A stretch of 64,000 bases of DNA. Source: UBA4416 sp943362175 (GTDB lineage Bacteria; Bacteroidota; Bacteroidia; B-17B0; Aurantibacillaceae). A program made the translations under genes and the position numbers. The notes under the pieces are model-generated. The model did no database searches. It had not been told where the DNA came from and saw only the letters and a list, made by a program, of their open reading frames with translations. Each line of letters starts with the position of its first letter. Position 1 is the first letter of the stretch. Positions 17,796 to 26,602 of the stretch are shown in pieces. The stretch is taken from the NCBI GenBank assembly GCA_943362175.1, contig CALRIU020000017.1, forward strand, positions 1-64,000. Direction: 5' to 3'.

Positions 17796-18888
17796 TTATT
17801 TCCGTTTTCCCTGGCTCATGAGGAAAGTCTTCAAAAGCTCGTCGATATTGCCATCGAGCACACTTTCCGCATCGGTAATTTTTAATTCGGTACGGTGGTC
17901 ATTCACCATTTTATACGGATGCAATACATAGCTCCTGATCTGTGAGCCCCACTCGATTTTCATCTTTCCTTCCTCCACGGCATCGCGCGCTTCATTACGC
18001 TTTCGCATTTCCAGCTCGTAGAGCTGCGAGCGGAGCATCTGCATGGCTTTTTCGCGGTTGCCCAGCTGCGAACGTTCTACCTGGCACACTACCACAATAC
18101 CCGTAGGCTTGTGGGTGAGCTGCACCTTCGACTCTACCTTGTTCACATTCTGTCCGCCCGCGCCGCCGCTTCGCGAGGTGCTCATTTCGATGTCGTTCGG
18201 GTGAATGTTGATCTCGATGGTATCATCCACTACCGGGTATACATACACGGAAGCAAAAGAGGTATGGCGCTTGGCATTGGAATCAAAAGGGCTGATGCGC
18301 ACCAAACGGTGGACGCCATTCTCTCCTTTGAGGTTGCCATACGCATAATCGCCATCGATCTGGATAGATACGGATTTGATACCGGCCACATCGCCGTCGC
18401 TGCGGTCGAGCTCGGTGAGCTTGAAGCCGTTCTTTTCGGCCCACATCATATACATGCGCTCGAGCATACTGGCCCAGTCGCAGCTTTCCGTTCCTCCCGC
18501 ACCTGCATTGATCTGCAGCACGCAACTCAGCGCATCGTCCGGTGAATTAAGCATGTTCTTGAACTCCACATCGTCCAGGATCTTAAGGGCAGCCTGGTAA
18601 AGCTCTTCCGCGTCTTTCTCTTCGGCATCTCCCGATTTGAAAAACTCATACATGGTATCGAGGTCGTCGATAGCTGCGGTGAGCTTATCATAGGAGCTTA
18701 CCCACGACTTACGCGCTCTCACTTCTTTCAATACAGCTTCCGCTTTTTTGGAATCGGCCCAGAAATTGGGGTCAAGGGTTTTTTCTTCGAGCTCCTTCAG
18801 CTCGTGGTTCTTCTTATCGTAGTCAAAGAAACCCCTTCAGAGCGATATGTCGTTCGTGAAGGTCCTTAAGTTGGTCTGTTGTAAACAT
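17796..18888 (-). CDS. prfB: Peptide chain release factor 2 with programmed +1 frameshift
   Basis: RF2 recognises UGA and UAA and releases the nascent peptide on the ribosome. The gene starts at ATG 18888 and reads 21 sense codons to an in-frame TGA at 18825-18823. The slippery context CTT-TGA-C is preceded by an internal Shine-Dalgarno-like AAGGGG (minus strand, 18837-18832) at the same spacing as in E. coli. A +1 shift at 18825 continues the frame to the stop at 17796, giving about 363 residues. The SPF region RISPFDSN and the catalytic SGGAGGQNVNK (GGQ) are present. The main reading frame alone would lack the N-terminus. A -7 element lies 4 nt before the ATG. Confidence 0.97.
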
Positions 18889-18892
18889 GGCG

Positions 18893-18900
18893 CAAAGGTA
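18893..18900 (-). promoter_or_regulatory. -7 element of prfB, 4 nt before the start codon
   Basis: TACCTTTG on the minus strand matches TAnnTTTG and ends 4 nt upstream of the ATG at 18888. The -33 box is not clear. The transcript would have virtually no 5' leader. Confidence 0.55.
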
Positions 18901-18958
18901 TAACTAATTATGAAAATATGAAATTCAACTCCGGCAGATTGCGCAGGTGCCCGCTATG

Positions 18959-18990
18959 AGACCTGAGAGGTTTTAAAACCTCTCAGGTCT
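18959..18990. repeat. Perfect 32-bp palindrome overlapping the HTTM gene stop
   Basis: The arms AGACCTGAGAGGTTTT (18959-18974) and AAAACCTCTCAGGTCT (18975-18990) are perfectly complementary without a loop. The stop codon of the HTTM-domain gene (18985-18983) lies inside the right arm. Palindromes of this type recur in Bacteroidota intergenic regions (from memory, not checked), so this is probably a dispersed repeat that may also act as a terminator. Confidence 0.7.
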
Positions 18991-19837
18991 GCGGGTAGAC
19001 ACCTGCACGATCTGCCGCAGAATAATCATACTTCAAAAACAGGAGATAACAGATGATCATGATGATCCCGAAACTGAAAAGCCCCATGCTAAAGGCGATA
19101 ATCAGATGCTGGAGAATCCCGAAAGCCAACAGGTAAATTTTACAGGATCTGAACCAGATAGTGAAGGGAAACAGCAGCTGATAAGCCATCGTTGCATAGT
19201 TCAAGGCCATACATAGCCAGAGAGGCAGGCCCATCAACAAGCCACTCGTATATTCAGGAATCTGAAAAATGTGATGCACTGCCGAACCATGGAGCCAGGC
19301 AGCATCCGTGAGCTTGAACCAGGCTGCCAGGAAATAGGCCAGGCAGATCTGGATTTTAATGCCTGCCAGCGCCATGTTATGAAAGGCAGTCTTCAGGTCA
19401 TTGAAAAAAGGAGAAGCGCCCTGCTTCACGGAAAAAAAGATATTGAAGAACAGCAATTGATTCAGGAGGTAATCGCCCGAGGTAAGTGTGGCATACAAGT
19501 AGTTGTTCATGTTCTGCACCAGCAACCATAATACCGCATTGGTGATATAGTTCGACCGCCTGAACAATCCCAACAGAGCGAGTGCTGACAGTAACACGAT
19601 ACAGCCGATGGCAATGCCTTTTGAGTAGTGATTATTTAAAAGGAAAGCAAGGTTCTTAATGCCACCCGGAAACGCCTGCCGGGTGTAGATCATGGCCTTA
19701 TCGGAAAACAAGGTTCTGAAATGATAGAAATACACAAAGGCTTTATATAGTATGAAGATATAAAGGGCATTCCTGAACCAGCCGGTCTCTTTAGCCTGCC
19801 TTCTGACCTTAAAAAAATATGTGACCAGGAAATTTAT
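18983..19837 (-). CDS. HTTM-domain membrane protein (probable non-ATG start)
   Basis: This inner-membrane protein of about 284 residues belongs by its look to the HTTM group (horizontally transferred transmembrane domain, distantly related to vitamin K gamma-carboxylase). It has about eight hydrophobic segments and sequences such as LHGSAVHHIFQIPEY and YAMMAYQLLFPF-like helices. The frame stays open and protein-like upstream of the first standard start (GTG 19735), with INFLVTYFFKVRRQAKETGW, the expected N-terminal part. The only nearby candidate is ATA at 19837, whose last two bases start the TAA stop of the preceding gene (ATAA overlap). The GTG start would lose 34 residues. It is third in an operon with 20385 and 19834. 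Confidence 0.75.
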   Translation of the reverse strand: MNFLVTYFFKVRRQAKETGWFRNALYIFILYKAFVYFYHFRTLFSDKAMIYTRQAFPGGIKNLAFLLNNHYSKGIAIGCIVLLSALALLGLFRRSNYITNAVLWLLVQNMNNYLYATLTSGDYLLNQLLFFNIFFSVKQGASPFFNDLKTAFHNMALAGIKIQICLAYFLAAWFKLTDAAWLHGSAVHHIFQIPEYTSGLLMGLPLWLCMALNYATMAYQLLFPFTIWFRSCKIYLLAFGILQHLIIAFSMGLFSFGIIMIICYLLFLKYDYSAADRAGVYPQT

Positions 19838-20382
19838 AACAGGGAAAGATTTTTGAAATAATACACGATGGGCTTTTTGCCGGGCTGTGTGGTGATCAGC
19901 AAGAGCTCATAATCTTTTCCGTTTTTCCAACACCTGAAATTGCGGAAATAATACCTGGCGCCACGCTCCAATATAGCAAAGCTTGGCAGCTCAGGCCTTG
20001 TCACAAACAGCTGATTGGTTTCGCCCAGGTCGGAGGCCAGGTAATTGACGGCATTACTGATCAAAAGGACTTCCGTTTCCCTTCCCAACAGTGCCGTATA
20101 GGGTTTTCTTCTCTTCAAAAGATGGTTCGTGACACTCCTCCAGGCCTGCCATGAATGATCGGCGGCAGAGCCATTCCGGATCATCAGGTCAAAGCGCTTT
20201 TGAGGTGCAGGGACAAAGACCGTCCACTGCTGGTAAAAATAGGGATAGCAATAAAAATCAGACGCTACATTCAGCTTCCCGCCTGCTTTTACAGGAGCGG
20301 CATAATTAAGGACTAAGGTAAAGTGAAGCCCCAGGAAGAGAAGCATACCAGCCGCGAGTATGTTTTTCAGGGCCGGCTTCAT
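19834..20382 (-). CDS. Uncharacterised membrane-anchored protein preceding the HTTM gene
   Basis: A 182-residue protein. One N-terminal hydrophobic helix (about 8-28, LAAGMLLFLGLHFTLVLNYA) acts as a signal anchor. It is followed by an extracytoplasmic domain with many aromatics (YCYPYFYQQWTVFVPAPQKR) and a basic patch LLKRRKPY. Proteins of this build (short anchored domain with an F-x-Q-x-W-x-VFAP-like stretch) often accompany HTTM proteins, in line with its overlap with the downstream gene. It starts 2 bp after the DUF4230 gene stop. The family name is uncertain and I do not assign a function. Confidence 0.75.
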   Translation of the reverse strand: MKPALKNILAAGMLLFLGLHFTLVLNYAAPVKAGGKLNVASDFYCYPYFYQQWTVFVPAPQKRFDLMIRNGSAADHSWQAWRSVTNHLLKRRKPYTALLGRETEVLLISNAVNYLASDLGETNQLFVTRPELPSFAILERGARYYFRNFRCWKNGKDYELLLITTQPGKKPIVYYFKNLSLL

Positions 20383-20384
20383 GG

Positions 20385-21005
20385 CTAGGGCTTGATGGCG
20401 CGTTTATCGAATTCGAGCTCTACCCTTTTCTGCGTGATGCTTTCCAGCAGAGGCTTAAGCATTGTTTGCACATTGGCTTCGGTTTCCTTATAAACGATCT
20501 GGTTGAGGCTATCGCTTTTAAAATAATTTTCGGCACGCTTATAGGCCAGCTGGGTAATCAGGGCTTCGTTGTCGAGCAGAAAATAGGTGGTGGCATTATA
20601 GATCCTGGTTTTTTGCTGGTCTATTTTGTAATAGCAGATCTCCGGCTTCGGCAAAATAATCCTCACGACAGAATCTTTCACACTGATCTGGTCTTTCCGG
20701 ATCTTTGCCAGGTCAATGCAGCCCGCCATTTCTCCGCTCACCACCAGCAATACTTTGGAATCGGGAAGATAATCGCGTTCTATTGTGTACTCGAGCACAT
20801 CTTTAATGGTGAGCTTAACCAGCTCCATCCGGCCAATGGCCTGAATCTTCGTCACAGCCATATCATTCGTTTCCGTCAGTTTGGTCGACTCCTTTTCGGG
20901 GCGGAACAAAAACCAGCCGATGATCAGCGTTAACACCACAACAACCAGGTAAGGTGTTATGGAAATGGTACGAAGGGCGGATATTTTCTTATAAAATTGC
21001 GACAA
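20385..21005 (-). CDS. DUF4230-family membrane-anchored protein
   Basis: A 206-residue protein with one N-terminal membrane helix (about 16-35, ITPYLVVVVLTLIIGWFLF) and a domain that fits DUF4230. The pattern includes LVKLTIKDVLEYTIERDYLPDSKVLLVVSGEMAGCIDL and VRIILPKPEICYYKIDQ (each shown in part). The C-terminal part is a charged helix (LLESITQKRVELEFDK). Function is unknown. It is the first gene of a three-gene operon with spacings of 2 bp and a 4-nt overlap, so the three products are probably used together at the membrane. Confidence 0.85.
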   Translation of the reverse strand: MSQFYKKISALRTISITPYLVVVVLTLIIGWFLFRPEKESTKLTETNDMAVTKIQAIGRMELVKLTIKDVLEYTIERDYLPDSKVLLVVSGEMAGCIDLAKIRKDQISVKDSVVRIILPKPEICYYKIDQQKTRIYNATTYFLLDNEALITQLAYKRAENYFKSDSLNQIVYKETEANVQTMLKPLLESITQKRVELEFDKRAIKP

Positions 21006-21366
21006 AAGCCAAAAATCAGATCAAAACTGTGGTAAATATACACAATTAGCCAAGCCGATGCTTTAAAGGAGGTACCACTTTTGATGATTTTATTCCCCAT
21101 AAATTATTTAGAACCATGCGGTTGAGGATTTAATGAACCAAAGCGGGCATATACAAGTACTATAAGTCTTTAAAAAACAGGGGATTTAGTAAAAAACGGA
21201 TGCTTATGAAAACAAAGAGACCGGATGGGTGGCATAAAAATTAATACGGTGGATGTAGTGTTAATGAAAACCCGTAAAAAAGTTAAAATAAAATGGGTTA
21301 CATCGACATCAAAAAGGTATTAATCTATAAATTCGCAAACCAAATCTAAACTTAAAAAACAACCTT
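21006..21366. other. Divergent intergenic region without a recognisable gene
   Basis: The region separates the minus-strand DUF4230 gene from the plus-strand lipoprotein gene at 21367 and is A/T rich. The only regulatory-like string is TAAATTCG (21328-21335), one base away from TAnnTTTG, 31 bp before the lipoprotein start. No coding frame is convincing. Confidence 0.5.
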
Positions 21367-22230
21367 ATGAAAAATCTCAAATTGATATTAGTAGCAGCCG
21401 TTTTATCTGCATCTACTTTATTCACCACATCCTGCAATGGCGGCGCTGAAAAGGAAAAAAACCCATTGGCTGACAGTCTTGCCGGCGTGAATGGAGAGTT
21501 AAACGGACAATTATCAGAAAAAGAGGCTGCATTACAGGAGTTCGTAACATCTTTCAACGAGATCCAGGATAACCTCAATGCGATTAAGGAAAAAGAGAAA
21601 ATTGTTTCTAAGAGCGCAGCAAGCGGCGACGTCAAAAGCAAAGAAGAGCAAATTAAAGAGGACATCCAGGCGATGTATGATTTAATGGCGAAAAACAAAA
21701 ACAGAATCGGTTCTTTAACTAAAAAATTAAAAGAATCTAATTCTAAAATTGCCGGTTTAGATGAAATGATCGCTAACCTCCAGGCTCAGATCGATGCCAA
21801 AGACGCAGAGGTTGCCGACCTGAAATCTCAACTGGAAGCTAAAAACATCGAGTTAAGCAACATCCAGATGAACCTGGAAACGGTAGAAGCTGAAAGCTCT
21901 AACAAAACAGCGATGCTGAACACGGCTTACTACGCGATGGGTACTTCTAAAGAATTAAAAGAGAAAAATGTGATCAGCAAAGAAGGTGGTTTCATCGGTA
22001 TCGGTAAATCAACTAAAGTAAAAGAAGACTTCAACAAAGAATACTTTACTAAAGTGGACATCTCTGCTACCAACTCTATCAACATCGGCGCTAAAAAAGC
22101 CAAGATCATCACCACTCACCCAAGCAGCTCTTATAAAATCGTAGGTGAGAAACCTGTTGAGCGTATCGACATTCTTAACCCGACTGAGTTCTGGTCTTCT
22201 TCAAAATACCTGGTGATTATTACTGAATAA
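21367..22230 (+). CDS. Coiled-coil lipoprotein
   Basis: A 287-residue protein with a lipoprotein signal peptide whose lipobox ends in FTTSC (Cys at about residue 23). Residues about 40-185 form a long coiled coil with heptads and repeated IANLQAQIDAKDAEVADLK-like stretches. The last about 100 residues are a compact domain (YYAMGTSKELKEKNVISKEG followed by a short beta-rich tail ending TEFWSSSKYLVIITE). This looks like a periplasm-facing or outer-membrane-anchored structural lipoprotein; no enzyme motif is visible. It stands alone on the plus strand, with its own terminator at 22257-22289. Confidence 0.85.
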   Translation: MKNLKLILVAAVLSASTLFTTSCNGGAEKEKNPLADSLAGVNGELNGQLSEKEAALQEFVTSFNEIQDNLNAIKEKEKIVSKSAASGDVKSKEEQIKEDIQAMYDLMAKNKNRIGSLTKKLKESNSKIAGLDEMIANLQAQIDAKDAEVADLKSQLEAKNIELSNIQMNLETVEAESSNKTAMLNTAYYAMGTSKELKEKNVISKEGGFIGIGKSTKVKEDFNKEYFTKVDISATNSINIGAKKAKIITTHPSSSYKIVGEKPVERIDILNPTEFWSSSKYLVIITE

Positions 22231-22256
22231 TCCAGACGTTTTAAAACCAATAAAAG

Positions 22257-22289
22257 GCAGCTATCGTACATGCGGTAGCTGCTTTTTTT
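22257..22289 (+). terminator. Intrinsic terminator of the coiled-coil lipoprotein gene
   Basis: GCAGCTATCG pairs with CGGTAGCTGC (10 bp with one G-U) and is followed by a run of seven T at 22283-22289. Confidence 0.9.
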
Positions 22290-22333
22290 ATGGCTCATTT
22301 TTTTGTATGTTTAATTACAAATTTTTCCTTTTT

Positions 22334-22933
22334 ATGAAACACACTGCCTTTCTTGTTTGCCTTTTGTGTGCTATGACGGCGTTTACACAAAATGACACCC
22401 TCATCAAAAATTTTGACAGCAAGCGCTACCAGCTCAATAAAAAGGGGATGATTGTGCTTAGTTCCTGGGGAGGGGCTACTATTGCCGGAAGCGCGGCGGG
22501 CTATGCCCTCACCAACAGCTACGAGGAAAAGCAATTTTACCTGATGAACGGTGCCTGGGGCCTGATCAACCTCGGTATTGCCCTGCCGGGGGCCCTGGCG
22601 TCAGCAAAGAGCAGCAGCTCCATCCATGAAATGCAAAAGACGCAAACCAAAATGGAGAAGATCTTCCTCGCCAATGCCATGCTGGATGTGGCTTATGTGG
22701 CCGGTGGCGTGGCGTTGAAGCAATACGGCTATAACCAGACCGAGGTAAGTAAACAGCAGCAGTTCAATGGCTTCGGCAATGCCGTTATCTTACAAGGCGC
22801 CGGCCTTCTGATCTTCGATTCGTTTATGACGATGCTCAATAACCGGAACCGGAAAAGGAACCTGGACCCCATCCTGAAAAAAGCCAGCATTTCCTTCACC
22901 GGAAATTATTTCAGGCTTGGATATCGCTTTTAA
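22334..22933 (+). CDS. Uncharacterised exported/membrane protein
   Basis: A 199-residue protein. The start at 22334 is preferred over ATG 22307 because it gives a clean signal peptide MKHTAFLVCLLCAMTAFTQ. The body has two to three hydrophobic, glycine-rich segments (LSSWGGATIAGSAAGYAL, FLANAMLDVAYVAGGVAL, FGNAVILQGAGLLIFDSFM). It ends in a strand with terminal aromatic, FRLGYRF, an outer-membrane-like ending. This pattern fits a DUF6992-like family by memory only. The ABC ATPase starts 22 bp downstream on the same strand. Confidence 0.8.
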   Translation: MKHTAFLVCLLCAMTAFTQNDTLIKNFDSKRYQLNKKGMIVLSSWGGATIAGSAAGYALTNSYEEKQFYLMNGAWGLINLGIALPGALASAKSSSSIHEMQKTQTKMEKIFLANAMLDVAYVAGGVALKQYGYNQTEVSKQQQFNGFGNAVILQGAGLLIFDSFMTMLNNRNRKRNLDPILKKASISFTGNYFRLGYRF

Positions 22934-22955
22934 TGAATTCCATTATCTTTATAGC

Positions 22956-23696
22956 ATGAAAGCGATTATTCAGCTAAGGGAGATCAAAAAGGAATACAGG
23001 ATCGGCACCGAAGAGATCCACGCCCTGAGCGGTGTAACGCTTGACATTTTCAAAAACGAATATGTCGCCCTGATGGGACCGAGCGGAAGCGGAAAATCCA
23101 CACTCATGAACATGCTTGGCTGCCTGGATTCGCCCAGCTCCGGTGAGTATATCCTCAACGACCTGTCGGTAGCGCAAATGAGCGACAACCAACTGGCGGA
23201 AGTCCGCAACAAGCAGATCGGCTTCGTCTTCCAGACTTTTAATTTATTGCCACGCTCCTCGACCCTCGAAAATGTGATGTTGCCTCTGGTATATGCCGGC
23301 ATCGAAAAAAGCAAGCGGGAAGAGATGGCCAAAAAAGTATTGAAGCAGGTAGGCCTCGAAAACCGGATGTCGCACAAGCCCAACGAGCTCTCGGGCGGGC
23401 AGCGCCAGCGTGTAGCCATCGCGCGGGCACTCGTGAACAACCCTGCTATCATTCTGGCCGATGAGCCAACCGGGAACCTCGACAGTAAAACCTCCGTGGA
23501 GATCATGGGACTGTTTGAAGAGATCCACCGCAACGGCAACACCATCATCCTGGTAACACACGAAGAAGACATTGCCCTGCACGCCCACCGCATTGTGCGC
23601 TTGAAAGACGGCCTCGTGGAATCAGACAACCAGAATAACAACGTGACCACCTTTCAGAAACGCATGGATACGATTAACCTTGCGAAAGATCATTGA
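22956..23696 (+). CDS. ABC transporter ATP-binding protein, LolD/MacB type
   Basis: A 246-residue nucleotide-binding subunit. The Walker A motif GPSGSGKST is at about 44-52, the Q-loop GFVFQTFNLLP at about 90, the signature LSGGQRQRVAIARAL at about 145, Walker B IILADEPTGNLDS at about 165-178 and the H-loop VTHEED at about 203. The sequence class is that of the lipoprotein-release and MacB-type transporters. The ATG at 22956 was chosen because TATCTTTA lies 4 nt before it and the upstream extension is unlike the family. No permease gene is adjacent, so the ATPase must work with a permease encoded elsewhere. Confidence 0.93.
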   Translation: MKAIIQLREIKKEYRIGTEEIHALSGVTLDIFKNEYVALMGPSGSGKSTLMNMLGCLDSPSSGEYILNDLSVAQMSDNQLAEVRNKQIGFVFQTFNLLPRSSTLENVMLPLVYAGIEKSKREEMAKKVLKQVGLENRMSHKPNELSGGQRQRVAIARALVNNPAIILADEPTGNLDSKTSVEIMGLFEEIHRNGNTIILVTHEEDIALHAHRIVRLKDGLVESDNQNNNVTTFQKRMDTINLAKDH

Positions 23697-23750
23697 CTTT
23701 TCGAGTTTGTGTTTGATTATAAAAATTTTTTAAAATCAATTCGCCTTACA

Positions 23751-24140
23751 ATGAGGAGAGTTTTACATTTTTGGATTTATACAAGACAAGAAGTTCATGA
23801 AGTTTTAGTCGGTCTGGCGAAAAGGTTCAATGTCCGTGATTTTTTCCATGACACCGAAAATGTATGGGAATATGCCGAGGGAAAAAGTAAATCTTTGAAT
23901 GCATTCATTAACGTATCCAGAGAACATGATTGGAAAGACTATTTACCGGAAGAAAAACCGCTTCTTATTTCAATAATCCATAAAAAAACAACAAAAAGAA
24001 GCACGGATATTCATAAGCTGGGAGCAAAACTTCAAAGGCATTTTAAGACCACAGTTCATCACGGTAAAATTCGTAATACCGAAGGCTCATCTTACGAATT
24101 CATGTGCCACCAAACGTTTCCGGAAACCCAGTTGCATTAA
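23751..24140 (+). CDS. Small AT-rich hypothetical protein
   Basis: A 129-residue basic protein starting MRRVLHFWIYTRQEVHEVLV, with no signal peptide and no recognised motif. It is richer in His, Lys and Phe than its neighbours and its DNA is visibly more A/T rich than the flanking genes, which suggests later acquisition. A GTG at 23709 would extend the frame by 14 residues. It lies between the orphan ABC ATPase and the patatin gene without a shared function that I can see. Small immunity- or restriction-associated proteins can look like this, but nothing supports a specific call. Confidence 0.6.
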   Translation: MRRVLHFWIYTRQEVHEVLVGLAKRFNVRDFFHDTENVWEYAEGKSKSLNAFINVSREHDWKDYLPEEKPLLISIIHKKTTKRSTDIHKLGAKLQRHFKTTVHHGKIRNTEGSSYEFMCHQTFPETQLH

Positions 24141-24155
24141 AAGAGTTAACGGAAC

Positions 24156-24171
24156 TACGTATATTTACGCG
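24156..24171. promoter_or_regulatory. TACGTA-N4-TACGCG inverted repeat upstream of the patatin gene
   Basis: TACGTA (24156-24161), TATT, TACGCG (24166-24171) closely resembles the perfect TACGTA-TTTT-TACGTA at 31106-31121, upstream of the metalloprotease gene. It is a possible operator, 112 bp before the patatin start. Confidence 0.35.
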
Positions 24172-24283
24172 TCCTGTTCTATTTAAAAAAAGGAATCCAT
24201 TTATTTGTAGACATTCCGACTGCAAACGTTTCTTACCCTCGTGTATTTGCCTATTTTTACAAGACACTTTCATTTATACCAGG

Positions 24284-26602
24284 ATGCCTTTCAGATTATC
24301 TGTTATCAGTATACTGCTCGTTTTGTCTTCCGGGCTGAGGTCTCAGGTGATGCCGGAAGATTCCCTGCATAAAAAAAAGATCGGCCTGGTGCTCTCAGGC
24401 GGAGGCGCTAAAGGCATGGCCCACATCGGCCTTCTGAAACTGATGGACAGCCTCAACCTCAATGTGACCATTGTTGGCGGAACCAGTATGGGAAGCATCA
24501 TGGGCTCGCTGTATGCTATCGGCTACTCGGGAGAGGAAATTGAAAAGCGCTGCCGCGCCATGAACTGGAACCATTTGTTCAGCGACCGGATTCCTTTCGA
24601 AAAAATTACCATCGAAGAAAAGCTCGATCAGAACAGGTATCTCCTGGAGCTCCCGTTTAAGAACGGCAAGCTGAAGCTCCCGCCCGGCGTGATCAGCGGC
24701 CCTAACCTGTATAATGAATTGGTGAAGCTTACCTTCCCTGTGATCGATAAGCCCGACTGGGATAGCTTTCCGATTCCGCTACGCATAAATGCGGTGAATA
24801 TTCTTGCCGGCAATAATGTGGTTTTCAGATCCGGATTTTTACCTCCCCGGATGCGGGCCAGCATGTCTATTCCTTCTATCTTTTTACCGATCTCCTTAGA
24901 CTCCAGCTATTTCATTGATGGCGGCGTTGTACGCAACATCCTGATCCCCGAGGTAAAAGCCGGCAAGCCCGACATGATGATCGGGAGCTACACAGGCGGC
25001 CTGCTCATGAGCATCGATGAGCTCAACTCGCTGCCTAAGCTGATGGGGCAAACGTTTACGATCTACGGAATCCTGGATGCGATGAATGAGATGAAGGAGC
25101 TGAACCTGGTGTCGAAGCCAAACCTTACAGGGTTGGATGCCGGATCCTTTGCGAAGGCCGAAACCATTATCCAGCGTGGCATTGAAAGCGTCGGCCCCTT
25201 ACACGACACGCTTATCCGGATTGCTCAAAACCCGGCCTACCGGCGTGATAGACCGATTGCTGTTCCGCACGATGATCAGAAAATCCTCCACGAGCAATTT
25301 TTTGTGGACGAATTGCATGCAAAGGGCATCAAAAAAACAACCTACAATTTTTTCTCTTCCACGCTTGATATACAAGCGGGAGACACCACCTGTTTACAAC
25401 ATTTGTTCGATGGCGTGCTTGCCTTGTATGGAAGCATGCATTATGACTTTGTGACCTATACCATGGATTTCAAAGGCTATACGGCACAAGGCCGCAAAAT
25501 CATCAGCCTGAATTTTGTGCTGAGCGAAAGCCCGAACATGGCGATGCGCTTTGCGGTAAATCATAATACGGATAATGCCACGGCCCTGGTAGTGGGGCTC
25601 CTGGGACGCAATATCCTTTTCAAAAATACGCGCCTGCTGGCCGAGGTCAATATTTCGGAAAAGCCGAGGGGAAAGCTCTCTTACTTCTGGTATGCGGGGA
25701 AACGCTTGAAATGGCTCCTGGGAACAACGCATTACTATGAAGAGAATAATTTCGGCAACTACATCCAGAAGAATGCCTCGGAGGTATTTCGGGTGAAAGC
25801 TTACAATACCTATACCTGGCTGCAACACAAGTTCAGCTACAGGCATAATCTTAGCCTGGGTTATGAATTTGAAAACCAGGTCCTGAAGCCAAAGATCTAT
25901 TCGAATGAGATTTATGACCTGCTAAAAACGATCCGCACAAACCAGCACGGAGGCTTGCTCCAATACCAATACAATACCCTCAACCGCGTGGCCTTTCCTT
26001 CCAAAGGACTGAGCCTGCTGGTAAAAGCCCGTTATATTTTCAGCTCCCAAACCACCTATTACCTGAATAAGAACCTGACCTTAGCGGAAGGCCTCGAAAA
26101 CATCAAAAGTAATTTTTACAATTATCCTAAGCTCACCATTTTTTTTGAGGATTATGCTCCCTTGAATAAACGGCTCAGCTGGATTAACCGCTTCTACGGC
26201 GCTACGCTTGTGCTCGACCAGGAAAACAACAACGACCTGTATTACCTGGGATCGGTGGAGCGCAACCACTGGCGAAGCATTCCGTTATACGGATACCGCC
26301 TGGGTGAGATCGGTGCTTCTTCTTTTGCCTTAGCCGAAACGGGACTTCAGCTCAATGCCTGGAAAGAGCTTTACCTCTTAGGTGGCATGCAGGCCGGGCA
26401 ATTCTCCACCGACTATAAATCCTTTTTCGAAAACTTTGCAAATACTCAAAACAACAGCCTGGAACGCACCTCCTCGTTTTATGGCACCGTGTCCTATATT
26501 GTTCCCCGGCTGGGCCCTGTCGCTTTTACGGTTCACAAAAGCTTCGACCGCTCGGTATGGCTCATGTATTTTTCAATCGGTTATAGATTTGCTATCCTAT
26601 GA
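24284..26602 (+). CDS. Patatin-like phospholipase fused to an outer-membrane beta-barrel
   Basis: This 772-residue protein joins a lipid acyl hydrolase to a membrane barrel, like type Vd autotransporters (PlpD/FplA). The start at 24284 gives the signal peptide MPFRLSVISILLVLSSGLRS; the upstream extension to 24104 is unlikely. Patatin features are the oxyanion loop GGGAKG (39-44), the nucleophile elbow GTSMG with Ser68, and the catalytic aspartate in DGG at about 212. A short linker of about 90 residues resembling a POTRA module follows, and then a C-terminal half rich in alternating strands that ends in YFSIGYRFAIL, as expected for a barrel of the Omp85 type. It should sit in the outer membrane with its enzyme domain displayed or periplasmic. 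Its stop overlaps the next gene's start (ATGA). Confidence 0.93.
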   Translation: MPFRLSVISILLVLSSGLRSQVMPEDSLHKKKIGLVLSGGGAKGMAHIGLLKLMDSLNLNVTIVGGTSMGSIMGSLYAIGYSGEEIEKRCRAMNWNHLFSDRIPFEKITIEEKLDQNRYLLELPFKNGKLKLPPGVISGPNLYNELVKLTFPVIDKPDWDSFPIPLRINAVNILAGNNVVFRSGFLPPRMRASMSIPSIFLPISLDSSYFIDGGVVRNILIPEVKAGKPDMMIGSYTGGLLMSIDELNSLPKLMGQTFTIYGILDAMNEMKELNLVSKPNLTGLDAGSFAKAETIIQRGIESVGPLHDTLIRIAQNPAYRRDRPIAVPHDDQKILHEQFFVDELHAKGIKKTTYNFFSSTLDIQAGDTTCLQHLFDGVLALYGSMHYDFVTYTMDFKGYTAQGRKIISLNFVLSESPNMAMRFAVNHNTDNATALVVGLLGRNILFKNTRLLAEVNISEKPRGKLSYFWYAGKRLKWLLGTTHYYEENNFGNYIQKNASEVFRVKAYNTYTWLQHKFSYRHNLSLGYEFENQVLKPKIYSNEIYDLLKTIRTNQHGGLLQYQYNTLNRVAFPSKGLSLLVKARYIFSSQTTYYLNKNLTLAEGLENIKSNFYNYPKLTIFFEDYAPLNKRLSWINRFYGATLVLDQENNNDLYYLGSVERNHWRSIPLYGYRLGEIGASSFALAETGLQLNAWKELYLLGGMQAGQFSTDYKSFFENFANTQNNSLERTSSFYGTVSYIVPRLGPVAFTVHKSFDRSVWLMYFSIGYRFAIL

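Noticed and set aside
24104..24283. Upstream extension of the patatin gene
   Set aside because: It overlaps the end of the 23751 gene and contains no leader features. The ATG at 24284 starts a clear signal peptide.
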